A stretch of 64,000 bases of DNA, from NCBI RefSeq assembly GCF_004766125.1, contig NZ_SJSA01000002.1, forward strand, positions 992,001-1,056,000, in the 5' to 3' direction. Of the stretch, positions 56,171-64,000 are shown piece after piece (position 1 is the first letter of the stretch; the number at the start of each line of letters is the position of its first letter). Position numbers and translations under genes: made by a program. The DNA is from Duncaniella freteri (GTDB lineage Bacteria; Bacteroidota; Bacteroidia; Bacteroidales; Muribaculaceae). The notes beneath the pieces were generated by a model, which searched no databases, was not told where the DNA came from, and saw only the letters and a program-made list of their open reading frames with translations.

Positions 56171-56908
56171 ATGATTGACACCATCAAGATATTTATCTGG
56201 ATTATTGCGTTTTCAGTCACCCCTATAAAATTATTTGCATGGAAAGTGGTGATTGACCCGTACTGCCTGAAAGCGGTGACCACCAATCTCGCATCGCAGA
56301 AAGCCATAGAGGATCAGCACAACAGGAGACTTGACTCCATATCCGCAAAGCAGAACAAGCTGGAGCAATACACCGTGAGCATGGCTACTATCACCGAACT
56401 CTACAAGGTGACTATGGAGAATATCTCAGGCTTCGGCACCGAGAGTAAATATTATGTGGAGATAGGACTGTGCGCCTTCGACATAGTCAAGAGCGTGCCG
56501 GAACTGATAAAGACAGTCAGCAAGGCCAAGTTCACCAACAAGGCACTCTGCCTTAACGAACTCGGCAACCTCACAGCCCAGACACAGCAGCTTGTGGCCG
56601 ACTTCATCAACATAGTCAACAACGGCAAGGTTCAGAATCCCCTCAAAGGCCAGGCTACTGCCGAGACCAAGAGCGACGGATACAATCTCCTTGACCGCTA
56701 TGACCGCCTGACGGTAGCCAACAGGATATACACCGACCTTCTCGAAATCCGCTACAAGGTTCAGGCTATGATGGCTATGGCTCAGTACGCCACAAAAGAA
56801 GACCTGTTTTTCGCAATAGACCCGGAGGGCTGGGCCAACATGAAAGTCATGCAGAATCAGGTCAGTATGCTGATACTCAACTGGAACGGACTGCGGATTA
56901 TAAAATGA
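56171..56908 (+). CDS. Exported protein of the tra operon, unassigned (TrbJ/VirB5-like position)
   Basis: A 245-residue protein with an N-terminal signal-like helix (IFIWIIAFSVTPIKLFAW) and a mostly helical periplasmic body (ITELYKVTMENISGFG, SVPELIKTVSKAKF, LTAQTQQLVADFINIVN). The place after traG is where the DUF4141/TrbJ-like protein sits in CTnDOT-type elements, and helical content is similar. Direct identity to DUF4141 is not visible. Confidence 0.6.
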   Translation: MIDTIKIFIWIIAFSVTPIKLFAWKVVIDPYCLKAVTTNLASQKAIEDQHNRRLDSISAKQNKLEQYTVSMATITELYKVTMENISGFGTESKYYVEIGLCAFDIVKSVPELIKTVSKAKFTNKALCLNELGNLTAQTQQLVADFINIVNNGKVQNPLKGQATAETKSDGYNLLDRYDRLTVANRIYTDLLEIRYKVQAMMAMAQYATKEDLFFAIDPEGWANMKVMQNQVSMLILNWNGLRIIK

Positions 56909-56915
56909 CTGAGCC

Positions 56916-57593
56916 ATGATGATACGGAAACTTACAATCATAGCTCTGGTGGCTCTGCTTCTTCCCTTGAAGTCATTTGCCTTCGACTTCCCGAAAGACC
57001 TGCCGACATTCGAGGCTCTTATGGCTCTGCACAAGGCTGTCAAGAAAGATGAAGACCAGGCGTTGGCACGCATAGCCACGAGCTTCGGGGAGCAATCTCT
57101 TGTCACCAAAGGGGCGGAGAAGTTCAATGATGTACGCTCTACGCTCGACACGAAGCTCAACAACGCATACTCATACGTGGTACTCGCCGCTGCCATATCC
57201 TCGACCGCCAGCTCGCTCTATCTGCTGACAAAGGAATACAAGGACTTTACGGTAAACACCTACAAGTATGTGACCAAGAAGCCTTTTGTCGCGTGGTACT
57301 ATGCCGACGCCAACCTTGCCATAGCACGCGAGATAAAGCACGCACAGAAACTATACGCTACCGTGGCCGCCTCCGGCATAAACCTCATGAAAGCCTCGAT
57401 GGACGAGAAGATGAACCTTGTCATGTCGCTGAAGGACACCATAGAGAACGCCCGGCGGATTATCGACAACGCCAACCTGTGGTGCTATCTCATGACAAAC
57501 TGCGGCTGGAAGCCTGACTACATCTGGGAGATACTCACCTCCGATGTAAAGGACGAGATTGTTGGAGCGGTAATCAACAAGTGGAACAAATAA
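56916..57593 (+). CDS. Exported helical protein of the tra operon, unassigned
   Basis: A 225-residue protein with signal peptide (IRKLTIIALVALLLPLKSFAF) and helical periplasmic part, with one hydrophobic patch (YSYVVLAAAISSTASSLYLL). Two Cys near the C-terminus (WCYLMTNCGW). Eight bases separate it from the upstream gene. Not recognised; probably part of the transfer apparatus. Confidence 0.6.
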   Translation: MMIRKLTIIALVALLLPLKSFAFDFPKDLPTFEALMALHKAVKKDEDQALARIATSFGEQSLVTKGAEKFNDVRSTLDTKLNNAYSYVVLAAAISSTASSLYLLTKEYKDFTVNTYKYVTKKPFVAWYYADANLAIAREIKHAQKLYATVAASGINLMKASMDEKMNLVMSLKDTIENARRIIDNANLWCYLMTNCGWKPDYIWEILTSDVKDEIVGAVINKWNK

Positions 57594-57606
57594 ACATATA
57601 CCGATC

Positions 57607-58296
57607 ATGAAATTCAGAACTATCACCGCATTATCGCTCGCCCTGCTCATAGCGGCACTCCCGGCGGCGGTGTCGGCCAAGACGCCCAAAATCCATGACG
57701 ACCAGAAGGAGAAACAATGGCTCTCGATGGAGAACGGGCCGTGGGACTTCGCTCCTGACTGGTACTATTATTTCCTGCACAAGAATTATTCCGGCGCGGA
57801 AATGTACTGGAAGTGGGCCGGCTTCAAATCAGGCTACCGCGTCCGCTTCAAGGAGGAGAAATCAAATGTCAAACGCATCATGCCTGTGCGTGTCACGGCA
57901 GAAGAGACCCAACGGCAGAAACTCTCGAAAGTGGAGAAAGAGCGTGCATACGTCGAATCGCTCTACAAAGAGGAACTGGCACGCGAGGCTGACCGGGCTG
58001 TCGATGTCACCTATTCGATCTACAAGGACGAGTTCAGCCGTATGCAGGACTGTATCGCTGACGGGCTTCTCTACTGCCTTAACAAGAGCAAGGGGAAGAT
58101 GAAGTATCAGGTTGACGAGCTGTCACGGCAGAACGAGATCATCTGCGCCAATATCGCCTATATCCATAAACAGGGGGTCGGCTACGGGCTGGAGAACGCA
58201 AAGCGTCAGCAAGCATACGAGGAGGCAAAGGCCGAGATGGGAAAACTGGTGTCGCGCACCGCCCGCCTCGCGGCAGTGGCCGCCACCCATTACTAA
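57607..58296 (+). CDS. Exported protein of the tra operon, unassigned
   Basis: A 229-residue protein with signal peptide MKFRTITALSLALLIAALPA...VSA, a Trp/Tyr-rich N-terminal region (PWDFAPDWYYYFLHKNYSG, MYWKWAGF) and a long coiled-coil-like rest. It might be of the DUF5045 type, but this is uncertain. It precedes traJ by 27 bp. Confidence 0.6.
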   Translation: MKFRTITALSLALLIAALPAAVSAKTPKIHDDQKEKQWLSMENGPWDFAPDWYYYFLHKNYSGAEMYWKWAGFKSGYRVRFKEEKSNVKRIMPVRVTAEETQRQKLSKVEKERAYVESLYKEELAREADRAVDVTYSIYKDEFSRMQDCIADGLLYCLNKSKGKMKYQVDELSRQNEIICANIAYIHKQGVGYGLENAKRQQAYEEAKAEMGKLVSRTARLAAVAATHY

Positions 58297-58322
58297 CATT
58301 AACCTGACTAATTGAAAACTAT

Positions 58323-59468
58323 ATGACTTTATTATCAATACTCTGCACAATGGGGCTTCCGGCCATCGACCAGAGCCTCGACAAGCTGCTTGTGGCGATG
58401 GAGGCGTTTCCGAATGTGGCAATTTTAGGCGACACCATCAGCTTCGCCCGTATGCTCGGACTGCTGCTCGCCCTGTGCGTAGGCTCATACGAGTGCTGGA
58501 TGATGATGCTCGGACGGCGAGGAATGGACATAATGAAGCTGCTCCGCATCATAGGCATATCAATGTGCATATCATCTTCCTCATGGATATGCTCGGCTCT
58601 CCAGATGCCCGGCAAGTCTTTGGAAGCCACCACTAAGTCAATGGCTATGGCGAAGAACAAAGAGGTCGCGGCACTGGAGCTGAAAGTGGCCCAGAAGCAA
58701 GGCGAGTACCTTGAACGCCTCCGGGCAGTGCAGGATTCAATATCCACTGCTAAACAGGTGGCCGCAATCGGCGAGGACGCGAACTGGTGGGACAAACTCG
58801 TGTATAACGTGGAAAACCTCGGCGAGACCATCAACAACTACGCCCAGCGTGCGGCGGTGGCCGCGGAGACAAAGGTAAGCGAATGGATAAACGACGTGAT
58901 ACGCTTTGTCGGTGAGCTGATTTTCCAGATGTCATATTACGGCATACTTGTGGCGCAGAGGATATTCATAGCGATAATGATTGTGTTCTGCCCCATAATG
59001 TTCGCCCTGTCACTCGCTCCGCCGTGGAACTCGGCATGGAGCCAATGGATGTCAAAATTCCTCTCCCTCACGTTATGGGGCTTCGTGACATATATGTGCC
59101 TGTACTACATAGACTTCATACTGATGTATAATCTTCAGGAGGACCTGGTGGCCTACAACCACTTGTTGCACGGGGCTGTCAACTCATGGGAGCAGATAGG
59201 CGCGCTCGGTTTGCAGGGCATTGGCTCCAACTGTATGTACGCTATGGGTATGCTTGTCGGGGCCTATATCATACGCTTCGTTCCCGAAGTCGCCTCATGG
59301 CTCATACCCGGCGGTGTCAGCAGCGGTGCCGCCTCCCCCTCAGGCAGTGTCGCTATGGGCGCGGCTATGATGGGCGGTTCGGCGGCTCTCAAAGCCACCA
59401 ACGTGACCCGGAACGTGGCCGGTTCAATCGGCGCACAGGCTGGGAGAAATCTGAAACACACCTCTTAA
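58323..59468 (+). CDS. traJ: Conjugative transposon protein TraJ
   Basis: A 381-residue polytopic inner-membrane protein, VirB6/TrbL-like. Hydrophobic helices are at about 35-55, 75-95, 195-230, 240-265 and 285-325 (for example YYGILVAQRIFIAIMIVFCPIMFALSL, FLSLTLWGFVTYMCLYYIDFI). Motif PPWNSAWSQWMSKFLS is typical of Bacteroides TraJ. It is complete and followed by the truncated traK. Confidence 0.88.
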   Translation: MTLLSILCTMGLPAIDQSLDKLLVAMEAFPNVAILGDTISFARMLGLLLALCVGSYECWMMMLGRRGMDIMKLLRIIGISMCISSSSWICSALQMPGKSLEATTKSMAMAKNKEVAALELKVAQKQGEYLERLRAVQDSISTAKQVAAIGEDANWWDKLVYNVENLGETINNYAQRAAVAAETKVSEWINDVIRFVGELIFQMSYYGILVAQRIFIAIMIVFCPIMFALSLAPPWNSAWSQWMSKFLSLTLWGFVTYMCLYYIDFILMYNLQEDLVAYNHLLHGAVNSWEQIGALGLQGIGSNCMYAMGMLVGAYIIRFVPEVASWLIPGGVSSGAASPSGSVAMGAAMMGGSAALKATNVTRNVAGSIGAQAGRNLKHTS

Positions 59469-59487
59469 TCAGACAAATAAGATTATC

Positions 59488-59751
59488 ATGCTGATAAAAT
59501 CCCTTGAACAGAAAACACGGCTCGCAATGATGACGGTAATGGCAACCATAATAGGTTGCGCCGCCATCTGCGGGTTCACCGTGTGGCGTTGCGTGTCGCT
59601 CGTGACCGAGGAGCGCAAGCAGATATATATTCTTGACGGCGACATACCGTTCCTTGCCGAGCGTGCCGGACTTGAAGCCAATTTCATCATGGAGGCGAAG
59701 GCGCATATCCAGCTCTTCCACCAAACTGTTTACATTCTCTACATAGTGTAA
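59488..59751 (+). pseudogene. traK: traK, truncated after about 75 codons
   Basis: The frame starts MLIKSLEQKTRLAMMTVMAT with one membrane helix and continues SLVTEERKQIYILDGDIPFL, EANFIMEAKAHIQLFHQ, all typical of the VirB8-like TraK N-terminus. After HQT (about 59730) the family sequence is lost and the frame stops at 59751; TraK is usually about 200 residues. The break coincides with the start of AT-rich DNA leading to integrase genes, so a deletion or an insertion removed the rest and everything after it (traL onward). Confidence 0.8.
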
Positions 59752-59875
59752 TTTATAAGAATGAATTGGAGTATATGTATATTGATATACAATGCTATAA
59801 ATAATATACGCATTGAGTTTGTGATTCCTTTATTCTCCGCGAGGAGGATAATTTTGTTACTTTAATTGCAACTTG

Positions 59876-59936
59876 TTTGTTACTTATAAAATTAATTCGT
59901 AATTTTGTATCTGTAAAATGACTAATAAGTAACAAA
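59876..59936 (+). promoter_or_regulatory. Integrase promoter within an 11-bp inverted repeat
   Basis: TTTG (59876-59879), 20-base spacer and TAATTTTG (59900-59907) form a perfect Bacteroides promoter. TTTGTTACTTA (59876-59886) and its exact complement TAAGTAACAAA (59926-59936) flank the -7 box, and a third copy TTTGTTACTT lies at 59853-59862. This looks like an operator or integrase-binding site at its own promoter. Confidence 0.65.
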
Positions 59937-59946
59937 TAACTGTCGC

Positions 59947-61071
59947 ATGAATCTCTCCAAATCAAGAATCAACCTGAAATACAAGGATATAGACGGCGGT
60001 CGCAAGTCCATATACCTTGACTACTACAAGGACGGAAAGCGCGTCCGCGAGAGCCTGCGCCTGTATCTGTTACCCGAGACCAGCCGTAAGACCGCTGCCG
60101 GGAACAAGGCGGTTATGAGAAAGGCAGAAGATATCAGGCGTAGCCGCATTGAAGAACTGACAGCCGGAGAGAATGGCATCGAGATTGATGCTGCAATGCC
60201 AGACATTCCTCTTGCAAAGGTAATCAAGGATTATCATACTTTGATATTGGAGCGAGGGGATAAATCCACAGCGGGCAATATCATGGGGATGTATCGGGCG
60301 GTTGTGGCTTTTCGAGGCGAGAATGTCTTGTTGTCGTCTGTTGATGTGGAATATTGCGACGGTCTTGTGGATTTCCTGCGCAATGAGTACCACAGCGTCC
60401 ACGGCAAACTCAAGATGACAACCGCGAGGGCGTACATCTATCTTTTCAGCGCGGCGTTAAATCTCGCCGTCGAGAACGGGCTGATGAGGCGCAATCCTCT
60501 TTTCTTTGTTAAAATCCATGACCGCATAACCCGTGAGCGGCCAAAGAAATTACATCTGTCGGTTGGCGAAATCAAGTTACTCATGGATACCCAGTGCCCT
60601 GTTATATCCCGTCCACAGGTGAAACAGGCTTATCTATTCTCCATTTTTACCGGGCTGACGGCTCTCGATATTGTCAACCTGAAATGGAAAGACATAAAGA
60701 ACGATAACGACGGCAGGATGTCGGTCTGGTGTCAATCCCGAAAGATATTCATTCCCCTTTCGTCAAACGCCTTGCGCTGGCTTCCCGAAACATCGAACCA
60801 TCGGGGGCTAATATTCAAAGGCTTGCCGAAAGATACCGAGATAAACAACATATTGAAACTGTGGCAGAACAAGTCCGGGATTGAGAAACGGCTCAACTTC
60901 ACTCTGGCGCGAAACACATTCGCCTATCTTATATTATCCACCGGTGCTGATGTCGCCACATTCTGCTCACTCATGGGAATCGCATCGAAAAATGCCAAAG
61001 GCTATCTCGCCATGACCGAGCGCAAGATTGCCCCGATGGATGAAAAACTTAAAGCATTACAACTCGATTAA
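59947..61071 (+). CDS. Tyrosine-recombinase-like protein with degenerate active site
   Basis: A 374-residue protein with arm-binding N-terminus (GGRKSIYLDYYKDGK, LYLLPET), SAM-like domain and a catalytic-fold domain. The box I Arg is Thr at 238 (FTGLTALDI), the His of HxxR is Thr at 319 (TLARNTFAY), and the usual LGHxxxxTTxxY is GIASKNAKGY (Tyr 353 kept). Catalysis is unlikely. It is the first gene of a tandem pair and may act as a DNA-binding partner of the active integrase 12 bp downstream. Intact frame argues against simple decay. Confidence 0.85.
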   Translation: MNLSKSRINLKYKDIDGGRKSIYLDYYKDGKRVRESLRLYLLPETSRKTAAGNKAVMRKAEDIRRSRIEELTAGENGIEIDAAMPDIPLAKVIKDYHTLILERGDKSTAGNIMGMYRAVVAFRGENVLLSSVDVEYCDGLVDFLRNEYHSVHGKLKMTTARAYIYLFSAALNLAVENGLMRRNPLFFVKIHDRITRERPKKLHLSVGEIKLLMDTQCPVISRPQVKQAYLFSIFTGLTALDIVNLKWKDIKNDNDGRMSVWCQSRKIFIPLSSNALRWLPETSNHRGLIFKGLPKDTEINNILKLWQNKSGIEKRLNFTLARNTFAYLILSTGADVATFCSLMGIASKNAKGYLAMTERKIAPMDEKLKALQLD

Positions 61072-61083
61072 ATCTCTCTGAAT

Positions 61084-62235
61084 ATGGCACGACCAAAGAA
61101 AACAGTCAAGGCGAAAGAGCCTGTAAGAATCCGCTTCAAGGAACTGAAGAACGGCAACAAGTCGATTTATCTTGACATATACCGCGACGGCAAACGCACA
61201 TACGAGTTCCTGAAACTCTACATAGTCCCGGAGCTTGACCCTGCGAGCCGGGCGTTGAACGAACATAACCTTGCCCTTGCCAACAAGGTTAAGGCTGACC
61301 GCATTATTCAGCTTACCAACAACGAGAAAGGTGTCACCAACTCCATGCTCCACTCACGCATGAGGCTGCTTGACCTTATAGACCTCTACAAGAAATGGAT
61401 TGATGACAACGGCAAGTCTATGGGGTCGTCGGCTTTCAGCGGACTGAAAAAGGCACTGATACAGTTCCGGGGTGACGGTGTGACCTTGAAACAGGCCGAC
61501 AAGGACTACTGCATAGCGTTTACCCATTTCCTGCGCAATGATTATAAATCCCGCACGAAGAGACCGCTTGCAATCAACTCCATTGCTTCACTCACGGCTT
61601 CTCTAAGCGCGACATTCAACTGGGCTGTCCGAAACGACTATCTCAGGGAAAATCCCTTTGACCGTATATCGTCTAACGACCGCGTGTATCATGTCGAGAG
61701 CCAGCGCAACTATCTGGAGATTGACGAGCTGAAACGACTGATTGCCACCGACTGTCCGACACGCGAGCATGTGAAGCGGGCGTTCCTTTTCTCATGTTAC
61801 TGCGGACTCCGCACAAGCGACATCCGCGCCTTGCGGTGGGGGCAGATTCACAAGGACGGCGAACAGTGGCGAGTGTCGGTAGTGATGAAGAAAACCGACA
61901 CTCCGATTTATCTTCCCCTTTCGTCACAGGCAATGCGGTGGCTGCCGGAACGCGGCGATGCCTCCGATGATGACAAGGTTTTCAGCCTGCCGACCACAAG
62001 TCGTGTCAGCATAATACTCGGCAACTGGGCGAAAGCTGCCGGGGTGAAGAAGGAAATCACTTTTCATGTGAGCCGCCATACCTTCGCTACCCTCATGCTT
62101 ACTCTTGATGTTGACCTATACACAACAAGCAAGCTGCTGGGCCACAAGAATATTGCCACAACGCAGATATACGCGAAAATCATCGACCAGAAGAAAGACG
62201 ATGCCGTCAACCGCGTGGACGAAATTTTCAAGTGA
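61084..62235 (+). CDS. Tyrosine recombinase/integrase, second of a tandem pair
   Basis: A 383-residue integrase with complete catalytic set: CYCGLRTSDIRAL, KK in VVMKKTDTPIYLPL, HVSRHTFATLM and LLGHKNIATTQIYAKI. It is close to the integrase at 34148-35299 throughout, including EQWR-SVVM and SSQAM-W-PERGD segments. It is probably the working recombinase of the element that ends here. Confidence 0.93.
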   Translation: MARPKKTVKAKEPVRIRFKELKNGNKSIYLDIYRDGKRTYEFLKLYIVPELDPASRALNEHNLALANKVKADRIIQLTNNEKGVTNSMLHSRMRLLDLIDLYKKWIDDNGKSMGSSAFSGLKKALIQFRGDGVTLKQADKDYCIAFTHFLRNDYKSRTKRPLAINSIASLTASLSATFNWAVRNDYLRENPFDRISSNDRVYHVESQRNYLEIDELKRLIATDCPTREHVKRAFLFSCYCGLRTSDIRALRWGQIHKDGEQWRVSVVMKKTDTPIYLPLSSQAMRWLPERGDASDDDKVFSLPTTSRVSIILGNWAKAAGVKKEITFHVSRHTFATLMLTLDVDLYTTSKLLGHKNIATTQIYAKIIDQKKDDAVNRVDEIFK

Positions 62236-62241
62236 TAAATA

Positions 62242-62293
62242 GAAAAAGACAACCCCGACATCACTGCTGGGGTTGCCTGTCGTTGTCTTTTTC
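62242..62293. terminator. Bidirectional terminator at the element/chromosome side
   Basis: A 12-bp perfect inverted repeat GAAAAAGACAAC / GTTGTCTTTTTC (62242-62253 with 62282-62293) encloses a GC-rich hairpin CAACCCC / GGGGTTG (62250-62256 with 62269-62275). Convergent genes end on both sides (integrase at 62235, SUMF1-type gene at 62302). Confidence 0.75.
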
Positions 62294-62301
62294 AGCTGTA
62301 T

Positions 62302-63048
62302 TCATTCTGCCAATCTAAAACCGATATACGGAGATTTGAAATTCGGATTGCTTACAAACCGACAACCGGGGTTGTTATAATCCGGAATGACATTCCAACT
62401 ACCTCCACGGAATATCTTTCCTATGTCTGACTTCTTAGCTCCATGGGGATTCCTTTGGTTTTTCTCTGAATAATTTCCGTACCAGTCCTGCACCCATTCA
62501 GACACATTTCCGCCCATATCATATATACCAAGTTCGTTTGGCATTTTTGTACCAACTGGATGCGGCTGCATCCATGAATTGTAGGAACTCCATGCCGTAG
62601 AGTCTGGATTATCACTACCGATAAAAGAATATCCGGCGGTCTTATTTCCACCTCTTGCAGCAAACTCCCATTCGGCTTCCGTTGGCAGACGATATTTTTT
62701 TCCTGTCAGCTTGTTGAGTTTCTTTATGAACACCTGTATGTCATACCATGAGATGTTTTCTACCGGTAATTTATCTCCTTTGGAAATGCTCGGATTATCA
62801 CCCATAAAGGCTTCCCACAATTCTTGTGTCACTTCATATTTACCTATACGGAAATCGGACAATATTACCTCATGTTTAGGGGTCTCATACAGGTGTTCAG
62901 CCTCGCTTTCATCAAGCCCCATTGTGAAAGTGCCACCTTCCACATCAACCATTTCAATTTCCGGAATGACTGTCAGCTCTTTTGCGCTGACGGCAATTGA
63001 AAAGACTATTGCAAGTATAGCAGGCATTATCAGAGAAAATAATCTCAT
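62302..63048 (-). CDS. Exported SUMF1/formylglycine-generating-type protein
   Basis: A 248-residue protein with a signal peptide (MRLFSLIMPAILAIVFSIAVSA) and an FGE-sulfatase fold: MVDVEGGTFTMG, HEVILSDFRIGKYEVTQELW, LPTEAEWEFAARGG, GIYDMGGNVSEWVQDWYG, RGGSW and GFRL at the end. The catalytic Cys pair of true formylglycine enzymes is not obvious, so an activating role on sulfatases is uncertain. Start at 63048 gives the normal signal peptide. The 11 bp gap to the upstream gene suggests an operon. Confidence 0.85.
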   Translation of the reverse strand: MRLFSLIMPAILAIVFSIAVSAKELTVIPEIEMVDVEGGTFTMGLDESEAEHLYETPKHEVILSDFRIGKYEVTQELWEAFMGDNPSISKGDKLPVENISWYDIQVFIKKLNKLTGKKYRLPTEAEWEFAARGGNKTAGYSFIGSDNPDSTAWSSYNSWMQPHPVGTKMPNELGIYDMGGNVSEWVQDWYGNYSEKNQRNPHGAKKSDIGKIFRGGSWNVIPDYNNPGCRFVSNPNFKSPYIGFRLAE

Positions 63049-63058
63049 AGCAATCAAA

Positions 63059-63886
63059 TTAACGATAATCCGTTTCTATAAAATCTCCGCCCTTTGATTC
63101 CTTTGACAAAGTTTCCGGTAAGATTTCCACTTTAATTCCCTTGGCGTTAAGATGCCCCATGGGATTGTCGCGCATGGCTCTCATAGCCCGTAATATTGCC
63201 TTTCGGTCTCGTTTCTCATACGTGTCGGCTCCATATATTCCGTTTATTATCTTGTCGGATCTCTCAATCCCATCAGCGACATAACCATACCTACCTTCGC
63301 CAGTTCTTGCCTCAAGTATCAGGCCGGGGAGTCCATGGAATTTCCATGGTCCATCCTGAATAGGGATCTCGGGGGTGAACCATGCAGTCCAATGACGGCC
63401 ATGATAATCAGTTTCAGCCTGTATGCACTCGTAATCGAGTATGGTCTTGGTGCTGTCACCGATTTCCCAAACCATTTCCGAGAAGGGTTCCGTGTAATAT
63501 ACAGGCTCGTCAGTGCCGATCACATCATAGACAGTGATAGTGGAATCGGCCGCTGACTTCACGACATATAAAGTCTCCTTTTTGCGTGGCAGTTTGGTCA
63601 CGTCTATCGCGCCCTGCGCTATCATGGCCTGAAACGCTGCCTCCTGCGTCTTTTTGAAGTTGGCAAGTCCTTCGGGGGTTGATGTCAGCGAATCTATCTC
63701 TTCGGAACGTGGATTAAAAAATTTTGACTGCCCTGCATTTGCAAGAAGATGATATTTGTTGCCTCTTTCCACACCGTTCTCATAGAAAGAGATTTCTGAA
63801 TAACTGACTTCAATGACAGCCTTCTGTTGCGCGCTCACGGCTATCGCCACAAAACACACGATGATTGATGTAAGTATCTTTTTCAT
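63059..63886 (-). CDS. GLPGLI-family protein
   Basis: A 275-residue exported protein with signal peptide (MKKILTSIIVCFVAIAVSAQ) and the motif WKFHGLPGLILEA that defines the family, preceded by WTAWFTPEIPIQDGP. These Bacteroidetes proteins have no known biochemical function. The ATG overlaps the upstream stop (ATGA), so it is in one operon with the partial gene at the window end and the SUMF1-type gene. Confidence 0.88.
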   Translation of the reverse strand: MKKILTSIIVCFVAIAVSAQQKAVIEVSYSEISFYENGVERGNKYHLLANAGQSKFFNPRSEEIDSLTSTPEGLANFKKTQEAAFQAMIAQGAIDVTKLPRKKETLYVVKSAADSTITVYDVIGTDEPVYYTEPFSEMVWEIGDSTKTILDYECIQAETDYHGRHWTAWFTPEIPIQDGPWKFHGLPGLILEARTGEGRYGYVADGIERSDKIINGIYGADTYEKRDRKAILRAMRAMRDNPMGHLNAKGIKVEILPETLSKESKGGDFIETDYR

Positions 63887-64000
63887 TTCATTTTGTAGTC
63901 AGGTTCGATGTTGTGTTTAAGGCCGTCATATTTAGGGGTCTCGATTTTGTTGCCTTGGTCGTCGGTGGAGTATATTTTCACATTCTGACCTTGGGCATTC
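63883..64000 (-). CDS. C-terminal end of an upstream gene, partial
   Basis: The last 38 codons of a gene that enters from beyond the window: NAQGQNVKIYSTDDQGNKIE followed by TPKYDGLKHNIEPDYKMK and TGA. It overlaps the GLPGLI start codon by 3 bases. Too short to identify. Confidence 0.6.
   Translation of the reverse strand, partial: NAQGQNVKIYSTDDQGNKIETPKYDGLKHNIEPDYKMK

Noticed and set aside
55323..56174. 283-codon plus-strand frame over the GNAT module
   Set aside because: Antisense to the GNAT toxin and antitoxin genes, which have clear family motifs.
62930..62950. CTTCCACATC in the SUMF1-type gene as the other end of an integrated element
   Set aside because: It lies within an intact gene and no break in the reading frame is seen; a chance match.

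Overview
The window looks like chromosome from a Bacteroidales gut bacterium, probably Muribaculaceae-like. This is inferred from the housekeeping genes, the promoters of the Bacteroides type (TTTG-N20-TAnnTTTG, clear upstream of udk, rho and two mobile-element genes), a Rho with a very long low-complexity insert, NVEALA/BF3164-type exported proteins, a GLPGLI protein and Bacteroides-type tra genes. No rRNA, tRNA or CRISPR array was seen.

Layout. (1) 1-3.2 kb: a BF3164-type lipoprotein gene broken by an IS4-family element (143-1478, 9-bp target duplication), an NVEALA peptide gene, and the 3' remnant of a transglutaminase/discoidin-type protein gene that abuts thrC. (2) 3.2-18 kb: core chromosome. 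This holds the threonine operon thrA / phosphoglycerate-mutase-like putative homoserine kinase / thrC, then udk-lptB, rho, a GNAT gene, a CNNM/HlyC-type transporter gene, and aspD-aspT (aspartate decarboxylation coupled to aspartate:alanine exchange). (3) 18.4-22.6 kb: a decayed island border with a frameshifted rloB, an ATPase gene remnant fused to an ISAon1-type transposase fragment, a 228-bp array of degenerate 12-bp repeats, and a second intact IS4-family element (10-bp target duplication). (4) 22.6-59.75 kb: an incomplete conjugative element (mobilization protein, relaxase, ParA, DUF3408, DUF4122, TraE, TraF, TraG, three exported proteins, TraJ, truncated TraK). (5) 29,311-53,787: a 24.5-kb element nested inside traG. 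It is bounded by a 9-bp direct repeat, and removing it restores the traG frame exactly after the Walker A motif. (6) 59.9-62.2 kb: a second tandem pair of tyrosine recombinases, one lacking catalytic residues, then chromosome-like genes (SUMF1-type protein, GLPGLI protein).

The nested element carries an excisionase-like/integrase pair, a tandem integrase pair, an AAA ATPase, two unrelated relaxase systems (an NBU-like one and a MobV one), an IS5-family copy and a long minus-strand cargo cluster (48.3 to 41.7 kb). The cargo begins with a radical-SAM gene that overlaps the first of two paralogous genes encoding a four-cysteine N-terminal module fused to different envelope domains. It continues with a run of small, mostly unrecognised membrane or cytosolic proteins that resembles an immunity-gene array. 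The radical-SAM/four-cysteine operon and the array are the best candidates for an undescribed system.

The host conjugative element probably no longer transfers by itself: traG is split, traK is truncated, traL-traQ do not follow, and no VirD4-type coupling protein was found. A GNAT-type toxin-antitoxin module sits between the 3' part of traG and the next exported-protein gene.
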